Source: Bacillus sp. SORGH_AS_0510
GTDB taxonomy: Bacteria > Bacillota > Bacilli > Bacillales > Cytobacillaceae
Assembly: GCF_030818775.1 (NCBI RefSeq)
Contig: NZ_JAUTAU010000001.1
Span: 3,476,001-3,540,000, forward strand
Length of the DNA: 64,000 nt
Direction: 5' to 3'
The notes under the pieces are model-generated. The model worked only from the letters and a program-made list of their open reading frames with translations, ran no database searches and was not told where the DNA came from. Shown piece after piece: positions 32,139 to 40,631 of this stretch (position 1 is the first letter of the stretch; every line of letters starts with the position of its first letter). Made by a program: the position numbers and the translations under genes.

Positions 32139-33056
32139 ATTCTGTCCAATGTTACTGCGACTTCTGACAATGTTGCTGCTCTTTTTACCAACTCTGTCAG
32201 AAGTTCCCCTGTCTTCTGACAGAGTTACTGCCTTTTTTCCCTACTCTGTCAGAAGTTCCCCTGTCTTCTGACAGAGTTGCTACCTTTTTTACCTACTCTG
32301 TCAAAAGTTCCCCTGCCTTCTGACAATGTTGCTGACTTTTTCTCCTACTCTGTCAGAAGCTCCCCTGTCTTCTGACAATGTTGCTGCCTTTTTCTCCTAC
32401 TCTGTCAGAAGTTCCCCTGCCTTCTGACAGAGTTGCTGCCTTTTTCTCCTACTCTGTCAGAAGTTCCCCTGCCTTCTGACAGAGTTGCTGCCTTTTTCTC
32501 CTACTCTGTCAGAAGTTCCCCTGCCTTCTGACAATGTTGCTGCTTTTTTACCTACTCTGTCAGAAGTTCCCCTGTCTTCTGACAATGTTGCTGACTTTTT
32601 CTCCTACTCTGTCAGAAATTCCCCTGTCTTCTGACAATGTTGCTGCTCTTTTTACCTACTCTGTCAGAAGTTCCCCTGCCTTCTGACAATGTTGCTACCT
32701 TTTTTACCTACTCTGTCAGAAGTTCCCCTGTCTTCTGACAGAGTTGCTACCTTTTTTACCTACTCTGTCAAAAGTTCCCCTGCCTTCTGACAATGTTGCT
32801 GACTTTTTCTCCTACTCTGTCAGAAGCTCCCCTGCCTTCTGACAATGTTGCTGCTTTTTTCTCCTACTCTGTCAGAAGTTCCCCCACCTTCTGACAATGT
32901 TACTACCTTTTTTACCTACTCTGTCAGAAGTTCCCCTGTCTTCTGACAGAGTTGCTGCTTTTTTCTCCTACTCTGTCAGAAGTTCCCCATGCCTTCTGAC
33001 AATGTTGCTTACTTTTTCTCCTACTCTGTCAGAAGTTCCCCCGACTTCTGACAAAT
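32139..33056. repeat. Tandem array of about 18 copies of a 52-bp hairpin-forming unit
   Basis: Units begin at 32139 (degenerate), 32191, 32243, 32295, 32347, 32399, 32451, 32503, 32554, 32606, 32658, 32710, 32762, 32814, 32866, 32918, 32970 and 33023 (truncated). The period is 52 bp except one 51-bp and one 53-bp unit. Each unit reads ACTCTGTCAGAAG, a loop TTCCCCTGY, then CTTCTGACA plus AGAGT or ATGTT, then TGCTGCC, a T run and CTCCT or ACCT. The arms pair over 13 bp in AGAGT units and 9 bp in ATGTT units. On the plus strand each hairpin is followed by a T-rich tract, like serial weak terminators. The period is not a multiple of three and no ORF spans it. It fills the sucC-rnhB gap, where B. 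subtilis has ylqG-ylqH. Function unknown. Confidence 0.95.
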
Positions 33057-33061
33057 AACCA

Positions 33062-33087
33062 ATAAAAAAACAGGCATACGCCTGTTT
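33062..33087 (-). terminator. Intrinsic terminator after rnhB
   Basis: The minus-strand palindrome ACAGGCGTATGCCTGT (33070-33085) is followed by TTTTTTTATTGG. It stands between rnhB and the hairpin array, so rnhB transcripts should end before entering the array. Confidence 0.85.
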
Positions 33088-33865
33088 AGTTTAGTTGAGC
33101 AACAAAATCCTTTACGGGTGCAAAGCTTTTTCTGTGGTAGGGAGTGATTCCGCATTGTTGGATAGCTTGAATGTGTTCCTTCGTCCCATAGCCCATATTT
33201 TGTTGAAAACCATAAGCTGGATAACTCAATGAGATTTCTTTCATTAGCTCATCTCTTGCTACCTTTGCTACGATAGATGCAGCTGCAATTGAGATACTTT
33301 TCGCATCCCCTTTAATAATGGAATCAGAAGGATATGGGGTATCGAGCTTCATTGCATCAATTAATAGAAAATCTGGTTTTTGATCCAAGGAGGCAACTGC
33401 TCCATACATGGCCTTCTTTGTTGCTTCATAAATATTAATTTCATCAATTACATCTGCATGAATCATTGACACGCTGTAAGCTAATGCTTCTCGACTAATT
33501 ATTTCAGCGTATTCTAGACGTTTTTTTTCAGAAAGCTTCTTAGAATCATCTATACCCGCTAAGAAAAAATTCTCAGGTAGAATAACAGCCGCAGCCACAA
33601 CCGGGCCAGCAAGTGGTCCTCTACCGACCTCATCAATACCTGCTATTAGTTGAAACCCTTCTCGTCGATATTTCCGCTCGAATTGAGTCATTTCAATAAA
33701 TTTTTCTTGGAGTAGCTGTTCCTGTTCTCTCTGTCTACGCCATTTTTTTAAAGATTGTTGCACACCTTTACGGTCATCCCTTTGAATTTCAACAAAGAAT
33801 GGATCGTCTTCTGATTCGATTGTCGAAAGGTGAGCTTCAATCTCAGCAATTGATTGTTTTTTCAT
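33086..33865 (-). CDS. rnhB: Ribonuclease HII
   Basis: Removes RNA from RNA-DNA hybrids and misincorporated ribonucleotides. The 259-residue protein has an N-terminal extension typical of Bacillus RNase HII. The catalytic core follows: GIDEVGRGPLAGPVVAAAVI with the DEVG acidic pair, DDSKKLSEKKR, LLIDAMKL and GDAKSISIAAASIVAKV. The start could be any of ATG 33863-33865, ATG 33866-33868 or GTG 33872-33874; I chose the first for spacing from GGGTG. It lies downstream of rbgA, separated by a palindromic scar of repeat A. Confidence 0.95.
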   Translation of the reverse strand: MKKQSIAEIEAHLSTIESEDDPFFVEIQRDDRKGVQQSLKKWRRQREQEQLLQEKFIEMTQFERKYRREGFQLIAGIDEVGRGPLAGPVVAAAVILPENFFLAGIDDSKKLSEKKRLEYAEIISREALAYSVSMIHADVIDEINIYEATKKAMYGAVASLDQKPDFLLIDAMKLDTPYPSDSIIKGDAKSISIAAASIVAKVARDELMKEISLSYPAYGFQQNMGYGTKEHIQAIQQCGITPYHRKSFAPVKDFVAQLN

Positions 33866-33903
33866 CATTTTCACCCGAATTTATTTTTTTCAATGAAACT
33901 TGT

Positions 33904-33931
33904 CCTGTTGATTTCCGCTCCAATCAACAGG
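33904..33931. repeat. Palindromic scar of repeat family A
   Basis: A perfect 10-bp inverted repeat CCTGTTGATT/AATCAACAGG surrounds TCCGCTCC. The two halves are exactly the left and right ends of repeat A copies 1 and 2, fused with the 110-bp interior missing. This is what recombination between the terminal TCCGCTCC direct repeats would leave. Confidence 0.8.
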
Positions 33932-33969
33932 GTATGGAAATCAACATGTTTTTCTACACAGTCTTATCA

Positions 33970-33998
33970 AAAATGAAGCTCCCCATAAGGAGAGCCTC
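33970..33998 (-). terminator. Intrinsic terminator after rbgA
   Basis: The minus-strand stem GAGGCTCTCC/GGGGAGCTTC (33975-33998, two G-U pairs, loop TTAT) is followed by ATTTTTGAT. Confidence 0.75.
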
Positions 33999-34002
33999 TT
34001 TG

Positions 34003-34878
34003 TTATTCGTTATTTTCCTCAACTTGTTGGAAGTCCTTTGGTCGTTCAAGGGTAAGTCGTCCAAATTTTTCAGACCTTATTTCCCTGATCACTAATTCTG
34101 CTACTTTATCGTAATCAACCATGCCGCCGCCCATTAGACAGCCTCTCAGCTCTCCGATATGGTCAAATAGAGCGACAACATCCTCAGGGATTTCCGTAAG
34201 CTTATAGCGCTCTTGTAGGCGCACAGGATACGCCCGCTCTAAGAACCTTAGAGTATAAACCGTCAAGTCCTGCAGGTTTAATAAGGTATCCTTAATAGCA
34301 CCAGTAATGGCCAGCTTCATTCCAACCTCTTGGTCTTCAAATTTCGGCCATAAAATACCCGGAGTATCCAACAGTTCTAATTCTTTACCTACTTTTATCC
34401 ACTGCTGAGACTTAGTCACTCCTGGCGTATTTCCTGTCTTAGCGATATTTTTTTTCGCCAGTCGGTTAATAAGTGTAGATTTTCCGGCATTTGGAATACC
34501 GACGATCATCGCACGGATTGCTCTAGGTCTTACACCTTTTGCTTTCATTCGGTCAAATTTCTCTTTTAGAATTTCATTTGCCGCTTGAACAATTTGTTTC
34601 ATACCTTCTCCAGCTTGAGAATTAATCGCTAGTGCTTTAATTCCCTTTTCTGCAAAAAAGGAAATCCACTCCTTCGTCGCTTCTTGATCAGCCATATCTG
34701 CTTTATTTAGTAAAACAAGTCTCGGCTTATGCTGGATGATTTCGTCAATCATCGGGTTTCTAGAAGAGTATGGTATTCTTGCGTCAACCAATTCAAAAAT
34801 AATGTCAACTAATTTTAACTTTTCCGTGACCTCTCTGCGAGCCTTGGCCATATGGCCAGGAAACCACTGGATCGTCAA
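34003..34878 (-). CDS. rbgA: Ribosome biogenesis GTPase RbgA (YlqF)
   Basis: A circularly permuted GTPase that completes 50S subunit assembly. The 291-residue protein begins [20 protein letters not shown]. Motif order is permuted: NKAD (G4) comes before [12 protein letters not shown] (G1) and [10 protein letters not shown] (G3). A C-terminal ANTAR-like RNA-binding domain follows. The start is TTG 34876-34878, 8 nt behind GGGAGG; a GTG three codons upstream lies inside that site. It is 23 nt downstream of lepB. Confidence 0.95.
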   Translation of the reverse strand: MTIQWFPGHMAKARREVTEKLKLVDIIFELVDARIPYSSRNPMIDEIIQHKPRLVLLNKADMADQEATKEWISFFAEKGIKALAINSQAGEGMKQIVQAANEILKEKFDRMKAKGVRPRAIRAMIVGIPNAGKSTLINRLAKKNIAKTGNTPGVTKSQQWIKVGKELELLDTPGILWPKFEDQEVGMKLAITGAIKDTLLNLQDLTVYTLRFLERAYPVRLQERYKLTEIPEDVVALFDHIGELRGCLMGGGMVDYDKVAELVIREIRSEKFGRLTLERPKDFQQVEENNE

Positions 34879-34901
34879 AGCAGCCACCTCCCAAACTATA
34901 A

Positions 34902-35462
34902 CTATTTCACTGTAACAATATGTGCATCATTTAAAGGCCAGTAGACAATGCTTGTCTTACCGATCACCTTGCTCATTGGAACTGATCCAATATGCCTTGA
35001 GTCCTTACTGAAACGGCGATTATCTCCCATCACAAACAATTCCCCTTTAGGAACTGTTTTTTGACCAACTGGAGTTTCTTCAAGTGTGAACGAGTCTGTT
35101 AATGGACCATCCTGTACTTGTTTCTTATATTCGTCTAAATACGGTTCTTTATACGCTTTTCCATTTACATATAAAGTGTCGTTCTTATACTCAATTGTAT
35201 CTCCTGGAAGACCAATTACACGCTTAATGTAATCTTTTTTCTCTGGAGCATGAAACACAATGATATCAAATCGCTTTGGCTTTCCAATGTCATAACTAAA
35301 TTTATTTACAATCATTCGATCTTGATCCTTTAAAGTAGGCATCATTGAAAGGCCATCCACTACTATTGGAGCAAAAAGGAAATACCTAATCACTGCTGCT
35401 AAGGCTATAGCGATTAACAAAGCCTTTGTCCATTCCCATAGCTCATTTTTCTTTTTTGTCAT
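34902..35462 (-). CDS. lepB: Type I signal peptidase
   Basis: A membrane-anchored Ser-Lys protease that cleaves secretory signal peptides. The 186-residue protein has one N-terminal membrane segment (about 13-33) and the catalytic Ser39 in DGLSMMPTL. Lys80 lies in [11 protein letters not shown], and a C-terminal [15 protein letters not shown] box is present, so it is complete. ATG 35460-35462 follows GGTGGGG; an earlier in-frame ATG has no ribosome-binding site. The position between rplS and rbgA differs from B. subtilis 168 but, as I recall, is common in related Bacillaceae. Confidence 0.94.
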   Translation of the reverse strand: MTKKKNELWEWTKALLIAIALAAVIRYFLFAPIVVDGLSMMPTLKDQDRMIVNKFSYDIGKPKRFDIIVFHAPEKKDYIKRVIGLPGDTIEYKNDTLYVNGKAYKEPYLDEYKKQVQDGPLTDSFTLEETPVGQKTVPKGELFVMGDNRRFSKDSRHIGSVPMSKVIGKTSIVYWPLNDAHIVTVK

Positions 35463-35636
35463 AAAATCCCCACCAATCACTAATAAAAAATGTTTTATAA
35501 AGCCTATTTTACATAACTTAAACATATTTAACACGATGGGACGTTCTTTTTAACCAAACTTTAATATTTTGTCTAAAAAATCAGCAACAAATTCAATCCG
35601 ATAACTATCATTTACAATCCTTATAATAGTTATGTA

Positions 35637-35672
35637 TAAAAAAAAAAGCCTGCCCTAGAGCAAGCTCTTTTC
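35637..35672 (-). terminator. Intrinsic terminator after rplS
   Basis: The minus-strand stem AGCTTGCT/GGGCAGGCT with a tight CTAG-type loop is followed by ten Ts. The gap 35463-35636 to lepB is A/T-rich and should hold the lepB promoter, which I could not fix with confidence. Confidence 0.8.
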
Positions 35673-35681
35673 TTTTCACTA

Positions 35682-36134
<453 letters not shown>

Positions 36135-36140
36135 AGAAGT

Positions 36141-36169
36141 ATCATACCATAATTGTTTGAACCTCGCAA
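36141..36169 (-). promoter_or_regulatory. SigA promoter of rplS
   Basis: Minus-strand -35 TTGCGA (36164-36169), 17-nt spacer, -10 TATGAT (36141-36146) with extended TGG. It overlaps the end of trmD, directly around its stop region at 36172. Confidence 0.7.
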
Positions 36170-36171
36170 CA

Positions 36172-36915
36172 CTACTCGTACTCTTTTTTTACTTCTTTTA
36201 ACCATTTTTCTTGCTCAGGGGTGAGCTCTATTTGCTCCAGCAAATCCGGTCTTCTTAAAAGGGTTCGTCTTAACGCTTCTTTGTTTCTCCATTCCTCGAT
36301 TAACTTATGATTTCCCGAGAGTAATACCTCAGGCACCCTTAAACCACGAAAATCGGCTGGTCTCGTATAATGTGGGTGTTCAAGCAGCCCCGTACTGAAT
36401 GAATCCTTCATATGGGATTCTTGATTCCCTAACACTTCCGGTAATAAACGGACTACACTATCAACAATGACCATTGCACCAAGCTCTCCGCCCGTCAAGA
36501 CGTAATCACCAATTGAAATCTCATCTGTTACAATATTTTCACGTATTCGCTCGTCATAGCCTTCGTAATGACCACAAATAAAGATTAAGTGTTCTTCATT
36601 GGACAATTCCTCCGCTTTTCGCTGGCTATAGCGTTCACCCTGCGGGCATAGAAGAACCACACGTGGATTCTTACTGCTGGCTTTTTCTTTGAGAGTTGAA
36701 ACTGCATCAAAGATGGGCTGTGGCTTTAATACCATACCTGCGCCGCCGCCGTAAGGATAATCATCGACACTTGAATGCTTATTATCAGCAAACTCACGAA
36801 AATTGACGACATTGTAATTAACAGCCGATTTCTCCACCGCTTTTTGTAAGATCGATTGACCAAATACCCCGGTAAACATCTCCGGAAACAAGGTAAGAAT
36901 ATCAATCTGCATCAT
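36172..36915 (-). CDS. trmD: tRNA (guanine(37)-N1)-methyltransferase
   Basis: A SAM-dependent SPOUT-fold enzyme that makes m1G37 and prevents +1 frameshifting. The 247-residue protein has [42 protein letters not shown], the knot region [19 protein letters not shown], and [14 protein letters not shown]. The first ATG (36913-36915) overlaps the rimM stop by 4 nt; a second ATG follows immediately. Coupled with rimM in the ylqD-rimM-trmD unit. Confidence 0.97.
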   Translation of the reverse strand: MMQIDILTLFPEMFTGVFGQSILQKAVEKSAVNYNVVNFREFADNKHSSVDDYPYGGGAGMVLKPQPIFDAVSTLKEKASSKNPRVVLLCPQGERYSQRKAEELSNEEHLIFICGHYEGYDERIRENIVTDEISIGDYVLTGGELGAMVIVDSVVRLLPEVLGNQESHMKDSFSTGLLEHPHYTRPADFRGLRVPEVLLSGNHKLIEEWRNKEALRRTLLRRPDLLEQIELTPEQEKWLKEVKKEYE

Positions 36916-37430
36916 GAAAGTAACCCTTCCATTGGGTCAATTAGTATCACTTTTTCTTTTACATCTACTTTCTTCACAACTTCATGGATATATGGAATGA
37001 GAACGTCTTTTCCACCTTTTCCTTTTACAACCCAAACATCATTAGCACCTGGAGATAAAATATCTGTTACTTTTCCAATTTCTTCCCCTTTGGTGGTTGC
37101 AACTAAGCAGCCAATAATTTCATGGTAGTAAAATTCGTCTTCCTCAAGCGCTTCAAGTTGGGATTCAGGTACTTTTAAGATCCCATCTCTGAATTTTTCT
37201 ACTTCATTGATATTATAAAAGCCCTCAAATGTAAGAAGATCAAAATTTTTATGTTTACGATGGCTCTTAACCGTTAATTCTATAGGAGTATTTGATTTTG
37301 GCATAAACAGGTATAATACATTCCCGGTCTTATAGCGCTTTTCCGGAAAATCAGTTTTCGAAATCACTCTCACTTCGCCCTTTATGCCTTGAGTATTTAC
37401 AATCTTCCCAACATTAAACCATTTTTCCAT
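36912..37430 (-). CDS. rimM: 16S rRNA processing protein RimM
   Basis: Binds S19 and assists 30S head maturation. The 172-residue protein begins [20 protein letters not shown] and has a PRC-barrel C-terminal domain with [27 protein letters not shown] and [15 protein letters not shown] 37428-37430 is 6 nt behind AAGGTG; a GTG three codons upstream is part of that site. It is 12 nt after ylqD and overlaps trmD by 4 nt. Confidence 0.96.
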   Translation of the reverse strand: MEKWFNVGKIVNTQGIKGEVRVISKTDFPEKRYKTGNVLYLFMPKSNTPIELTVKSHRKHKNFDLLTFEGFYNINEVEKFRDGILKVPESQLEALEEDEFYYHEIIGCLVATTKGEEIGKVTDILSPGANDVWVVKGKGGKDVLIPYIHEVVKKVDVKEKVILIDPMEGLLS

Positions 37431-37442
37431 TAATGTCACCTT

Positions 37443-37829
37443 CTATCTAATTTCCTTTATAATTCCGTCTTTTATGATAATACAAGGTTGTCCGCTGCTA
37501 TCTTCCCAAGAATCACCCACGTTTATTTCCTTGAGAGCCTGAACTTCCTTTTCTTTTATTTCACTACCTAGTGGTAGGATATGTAATTGTTCCATTTGGA
37601 ACTCAAAAAGCTTCATTTTTTCCTTCCGCATTTGAATCTCTTTTTGAAAATGTTTTTTTAGAGCATCCGGAGAAAAAGTTTTCGTCTTTTCTAGCCGCTT
37701 TAGTTCGAACTGTAGCTGATCGCATTCCTTTTTCAACTGCAACAACTTTGCCTGATACTTATCAGAAAGCTGTTGCTGGCTACTTTCCGTTAAAACCTGT
37801 TTAACCACAACAGTTTGAATAATTTGCAT
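37443..37829 (-). CDS. ylqD: YlqD family protein
   Basis: A 128-residue conserved hypothetical of Bacillaceae, always near rpsP-khpA-rimM. The sequence is a predicted coiled coil: residues 15-85 are rich in Lys, Glu, Gln and Leu heptads (LLQLKKECDQLQFELKRLEK). A small C-terminal beta-rich part contains INVGDSWEDSSGQPCIIIKD. Start ATG 37827-37829 behind AAGGAGG. Its function is unknown; the position suggests a link to ribosome or RNA metabolism. Confidence 0.85.
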   Translation of the reverse strand: MQIIQTVVVKQVLTESSQQQLSDKYQAKLLQLKKECDQLQFELKRLEKTKTFSPDALKKHFQKEIQMRKEKMKLFEFQMEQLHILPLGSEIKEKEVQALKEINVGDSWEDSSGQPCIIIKDGIIKEIR

Positions 37830-37892
37830 AGAATTGCCTCCTTCAAGCTTCCGATGTCATCTGCCTTTATACAGCACTTCCACTTTTCATTT

Positions 37893-38014
37893 GTCTAGCT
37901 TCAGCGCCTAGCCCCTCGGGTCAAATAACCTTCGGCAAGAAAAGTCAAAGTGCGGACTTTTCTCACCGAAGAACATTTGCCTGTCGGGGCTGAACGAGGC
38001 GCTTCCGCTTTTCG
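37893..38014. repeat. Interspersed repeat family B, copy 1 (long hairpin)
   Basis: Nested arms: GCGCCT (37904-37909) with AGGCGC (37997-38002), AGCCCC (37910-37915) with GGGGCT (37986-37991), then CTTCGG with CCGAAG and AGAAAAGTC with GACTTTTCT inside. It lies between the khpA terminator and ylqD, so any ylqD promoter must be in or just after it; the minus-strand end TAGACA could be a -35. Copy 2 is at 38715-38835. Confidence 0.88.
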
Positions 38015-38020
38015 GATAGC

Positions 38021-38050
38021 AAAAAAGGGAGGAATAATCCCTCCCTTTTA
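38021..38050 (-). terminator. Intrinsic terminator after khpA
   Basis: The minus-strand stem AAAAGGGAGG/CCTCCCTTTT with loop GATTATT is followed by further Ts (TTTTTTGC). Confidence 0.85.
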
Positions 38051-38065
38051 TCTAGATGCAAAAAG

Positions 38066-38296
38066 CTATTCACCAATTTCTAGAAAAATTTTCTTCTGTT
38101 GTGATGATCCTGCTGCATAAACAACAGTTCTAATGGCCTTTGCAACACGCCCTTGTTTTCCAATCACTTTCCCCATATCAGTTTTGTTAACAGTTAGCTG
38201 ATAGGTTATGCGATTGTCATCTTCCATCACATCCACTTGGACATCTTCAGGAAAATCAACAAGAGGCTTAACAATCGATTCGATTAATTGTTTCAT
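38066..38296 (-). CDS. khpA: KH-domain RNA-binding protein KhpA (YlqC)
   Basis: A 76-residue single KH domain with the GxxG loop in MGKVIGKQGRVAKAIRTVV. In Gram-positives KhpA pairs with KhpB/Jag and influences cell division, cell length and RNA binding. The ATG at 38294-38296 is 13 nt after the rpsP stop, so it is co-transcribed with rpsP. A strong terminator follows. Confidence 0.94.
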   Translation of the reverse strand: MKQLIESIVKPLVDFPEDVQVDVMEDDNRITYQLTVNKTDMGKVIGKQGRVAKAIRTVVYAAGSSQQKKIFLEIGE

Positions 38297-38309
38297 TATT
38301 AACCTTCGA

Positions 38310-38582
38310 TTACTTGTTTAATTTTGCATTATGGAATTTTTCCATGATGCCTTGGTTTGAGAAAAGGTTACGAACTGTATCAGATGGTTTCGCACCGTCT
38401 TTCAACCACTTAAGAGCTAATTCTTCATTGATTTGAACTGAAGCAGGTTGAGCAACCGGATTGTAAGTTCCTACTACTTCAATGTAACGTCCGTCACGTG
38501 GAGAACGAGAATCTGCTACAACAATACGATAGAAAGGAGTTTTCTTTGCTCCCATACGCTTTAAACGAATTTTAACTGCCAT
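38310..38582 (-). CDS. rpsP: 30S ribosomal protein S16
   Basis: A 90-residue small-subunit assembly protein with [40 protein letters not shown] and [19 protein letters not shown]. The ATG at 38580-38582 is behind CGGAGGTG. A longer upstream reading has no ribosome-binding site and runs into the promoter. rpsP and khpA form a two-gene unit bracketed by the two family B repeats. Confidence 0.97.
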   Translation of the reverse strand: MAVKIRLKRMGAKKTPFYRIVVADSRSPRDGRYIEVVGTYNPVAQPASVQINEELALKWLKDGAKPSDTVRNLFSNQGIMEKFHNAKLNK

Positions 38583-38621
38583 TTTAAATAAGCACCTCCG
38601 AATAGTTTCACACAAGATAGT

Positions 38622-38650
38622 ATAATATCAATACTTTTATAGTTTGTAAA
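38622..38650 (-). promoter_or_regulatory. SigA promoter of rpsP-khpA
   Basis: Minus-strand -35 TTTACA (38645-38650), exactly 17-nt spacer, -10 TATTAT (38622-38627), 40 nt before rpsP. Confidence 0.8.
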
Positions 38651-38714
38651 GTGTTTTTTCTTTACATCAATTATTACCATAATTTACATAAATCAAACTT
38701 TGAAATTTGATCAG

Positions 38715-38835
38715 TGTCTAGCTCCAGTGCCTAGGGGCTCGGGTCAAATAACCTTCGGCATTAAAAGTCAAAAACCCGACTTTTTATGCCGAAGAACATT
38801 TGCCTGTCGCCCCTGAACAAGGCACTTCCGCTTTT
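38715..38835. repeat. Interspersed repeat family B, copy 2 (long hairpin)
   Basis: Begins 4 nt after the ffh stop and so forms the ffh 3' end. Arms: GTGCCT (38727-38732) with AGGCAC (38820-38825), AGGGGC (38733-38738) with GCCCCT (38809-38814), then CTTCGGCAT with ATGCCGAAG and AAAAGTC with GACTTTT. The second stem is inverted relative to copy 1 yet still pairs, which is clear covariation. It lacks a T-run, but is the only candidate 3' structure for ffh. Confidence 0.88.
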
Positions 38836-38839
38836 CAAT

Positions 38840-40192
38840 TTAAAACGGTTTAAAAGGAAATTTAAATCCGCCTTTTTTCTTCGCTTTTTGCTGCATACCT
38901 GTCATTTGTTTCATCATTTTTTTCATATCTTCAAATTGCTTTAATAAACGATTCACTTCTGTGACAGGACGCCCGCTACCTTTTGCAATCCTCCGTTTGC
39001 GGTTTGCATTCAGTATTTCGGGGTTGTTCTTTTCAGCTTTAGTCATCGATTTGATAATTGCTTCCACATGGGAAATTTGTTTTTCATCGATTTGAATATT
39101 ATTCAAACCTTTGATTTTATTAGCACCCGGCATCATTTTCAGCAATTCATCTAATGGACCGAGATTGCGAACCTGACCAAGCTGATCCAGGAAGTCCTCA
39201 AGGGTAAACGAAGCTGTACGCATTTTTTGTTCTAACTCTTTAGCTTTTTGTTCATCGACATTCGCTTGAGCTTTCTCAATCAGCGTCAACACATCGCCCA
39301 TACCTAGAATTCTTGAAGCCATCCGTTCCGGATGAAACGGCTCTAATGCATCCATTTTCTCGCCCAGACCGACAAATTTGATCGGTGTTTGTGTGACAGC
39401 ACGTATGGAAAGTGCGGCCCCACCTCTCGTATCCCCATCAAGCTTCGTTAAAACTACCCCGGTTAGCCCGAGTTGTTCATTAAAGCTTTGGGCAACATTG
39501 ACGGCATCTTGACCTGTCATAGCATCAACTACTAGGAAAATTTCATCAGGCTTAGTAAGCTCTTTTATATCTTTGAGCTCGTCCATTAACGCCTCATCTA
39601 CATGGAGTCGACCAGCCGTATCGATAAGAACGTAATCATTATGTTCTTCTTTGGCCTTCGCAATTGCTTGTCTCGCAATTTCGACAGGACTCACTTGATC
39701 GCCAAGTGAAAATACAGGCATGTCTAACTGTTTTCCTAAAGTTTGAAGTTGCTTAATCGCCGCAGGCCTGTAAATGTCGGCTGCTACTAGCAATGGTTTG
39801 CGATTATACTTCTTTCGAAGCAAGAGAGCAAGCTTACCAGAGGTAGTTGTTTTACCAGCACCTTGCAGACCTACCATCATAATAACTGTAGGAGGGCGGT
39901 TGGATGCAGCTATCTTACTCTGCTCGCCACCCATTAAGGCTGTTAATTCTTCGTTAACGATTTTGATAATCTGCTGCCCGGGAGTTAAGCTTTTTAAAAC
40001 TTCCTGGCCAACAGCTCGTTCACTAACTTTTTTAACAAAGTCTTTAACGACCTTAAAGTTTACGTCTGCTTCTAATAATGCGAGACGAACTTCACGCATC
40101 ATTTCTTTTACATCCGCTTCAGTGACTTTCCCTTTTCCACGGATTTTTTGGATCGTATTCTGCAGTCGGTCGGCTAATCCTTCAAATGCCAT
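38840..40192 (-). CDS. ffh: Signal recognition particle GTPase Ffh
   Basis: The protein part of SRP; binds signal sequences and delivers ribosomes to FtsY. The 450-residue protein has the N domain (MAFEGLADRLQNTIQKIRGK), the G domain with GLQGAGKTTTSGKL, DTAGRLHVDE and TKLDGDTRGG, and a C-terminal methionine-rich M domain ending FEDMKKMMKQMTGMQQKAKK. It lies 12 nt downstream of ylxM, in the ftsY-ylxM-ffh cluster. Confidence 0.98.
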   Translation of the reverse strand: MAFEGLADRLQNTIQKIRGKGKVTEADVKEMMREVRLALLEADVNFKVVKDFVKKVSERAVGQEVLKSLTPGQQIIKIVNEELTALMGGEQSKIAASNRPPTVIMMVGLQGAGKTTTSGKLALLLRKKYNRKPLLVAADIYRPAAIKQLQTLGKQLDMPVFSLGDQVSPVEIARQAIAKAKEEHNDYVLIDTAGRLHVDEALMDELKDIKELTKPDEIFLVVDAMTGQDAVNVAQSFNEQLGLTGVVLTKLDGDTRGGAALSIRAVTQTPIKFVGLGEKMDALEPFHPERMASRILGMGDVLTLIEKAQANVDEQKAKELEQKMRTASFTLEDFLDQLGQVRNLGPLDELLKMMPGANKIKGLNNIQIDEKQISHVEAIIKSMTKAEKNNPEILNANRKRRIAKGSGRPVTEVNRLLKQFEDMKKMMKQMTGMQQKAKKKGGFKFPFKPF

Positions 40193-40204
40193 TCATGCCG
40201 CCTC

Positions 40205-40537
40205 CTAATCTAATTTCTCAAGCTCAGCAACGGTTTCTAACATTGCCTGCTTTGAAGGGTTCTCCTCATTAAGCAATTCTTTCAGATGTTTGATTAAACT
40301 TGCTCGCTCTTGAAATTTCTGAAATAATAGAAGCTTTTCCTCATATTCCTCGAGCATGGCTTCCGTCCGTTTAATATTATCATAAACGGCTTGACGGCTA
40401 ACGTCATACTCTTCGGCAATTTCACCAAGAGAATAATCATCTAAATAATAGAGAGACATATAGCTTTGCTGCTTTGGTGTTAACAACGAATGATAAAAAT
40501 CATAAAGATAATTCATTCGTGTTGTTTTTTCAAGCAT
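40205..40537 (-). CDS. ylxM: HTH protein YlxM
   Basis: A 110-residue helix-turn-helix protein of the sigma-70 region 4-like type ([39 protein letters not shown]). It is conserved directly upstream of ffh in Firmicutes and has been linked to SRP in streptococci. ATG 40535-40537 is behind TGGAGGG. The family role is not well defined. Confidence 0.93.
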   Translation of the reverse strand: MLEKTTRMNYLYDFYHSLLTPKQQSYMSLYYLDDYSLGEIAEEYDVSRQAVYDNIKRTEAMLEEYEEKLLLFQKFQERASLIKHLKELLNEENPSKQAMLETVAELEKLD

Positions 40538-40631
40538 GCCAATCCCTCCAATATCATGTTAAGTGAAAAGCCTTTACAAAAGTAGTTTACACAGTAAGGT
40601 ACTTTCTGTCAAGATAATACCTTTACATCCA

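Noticed and set aside
32139..33056. CRISPR array
   Set aside because: The periodicity and palindromes look CRISPR-like, but the segments between hairpins are nearly identical in all units, there are no unique spacers, and no cas gene is present.
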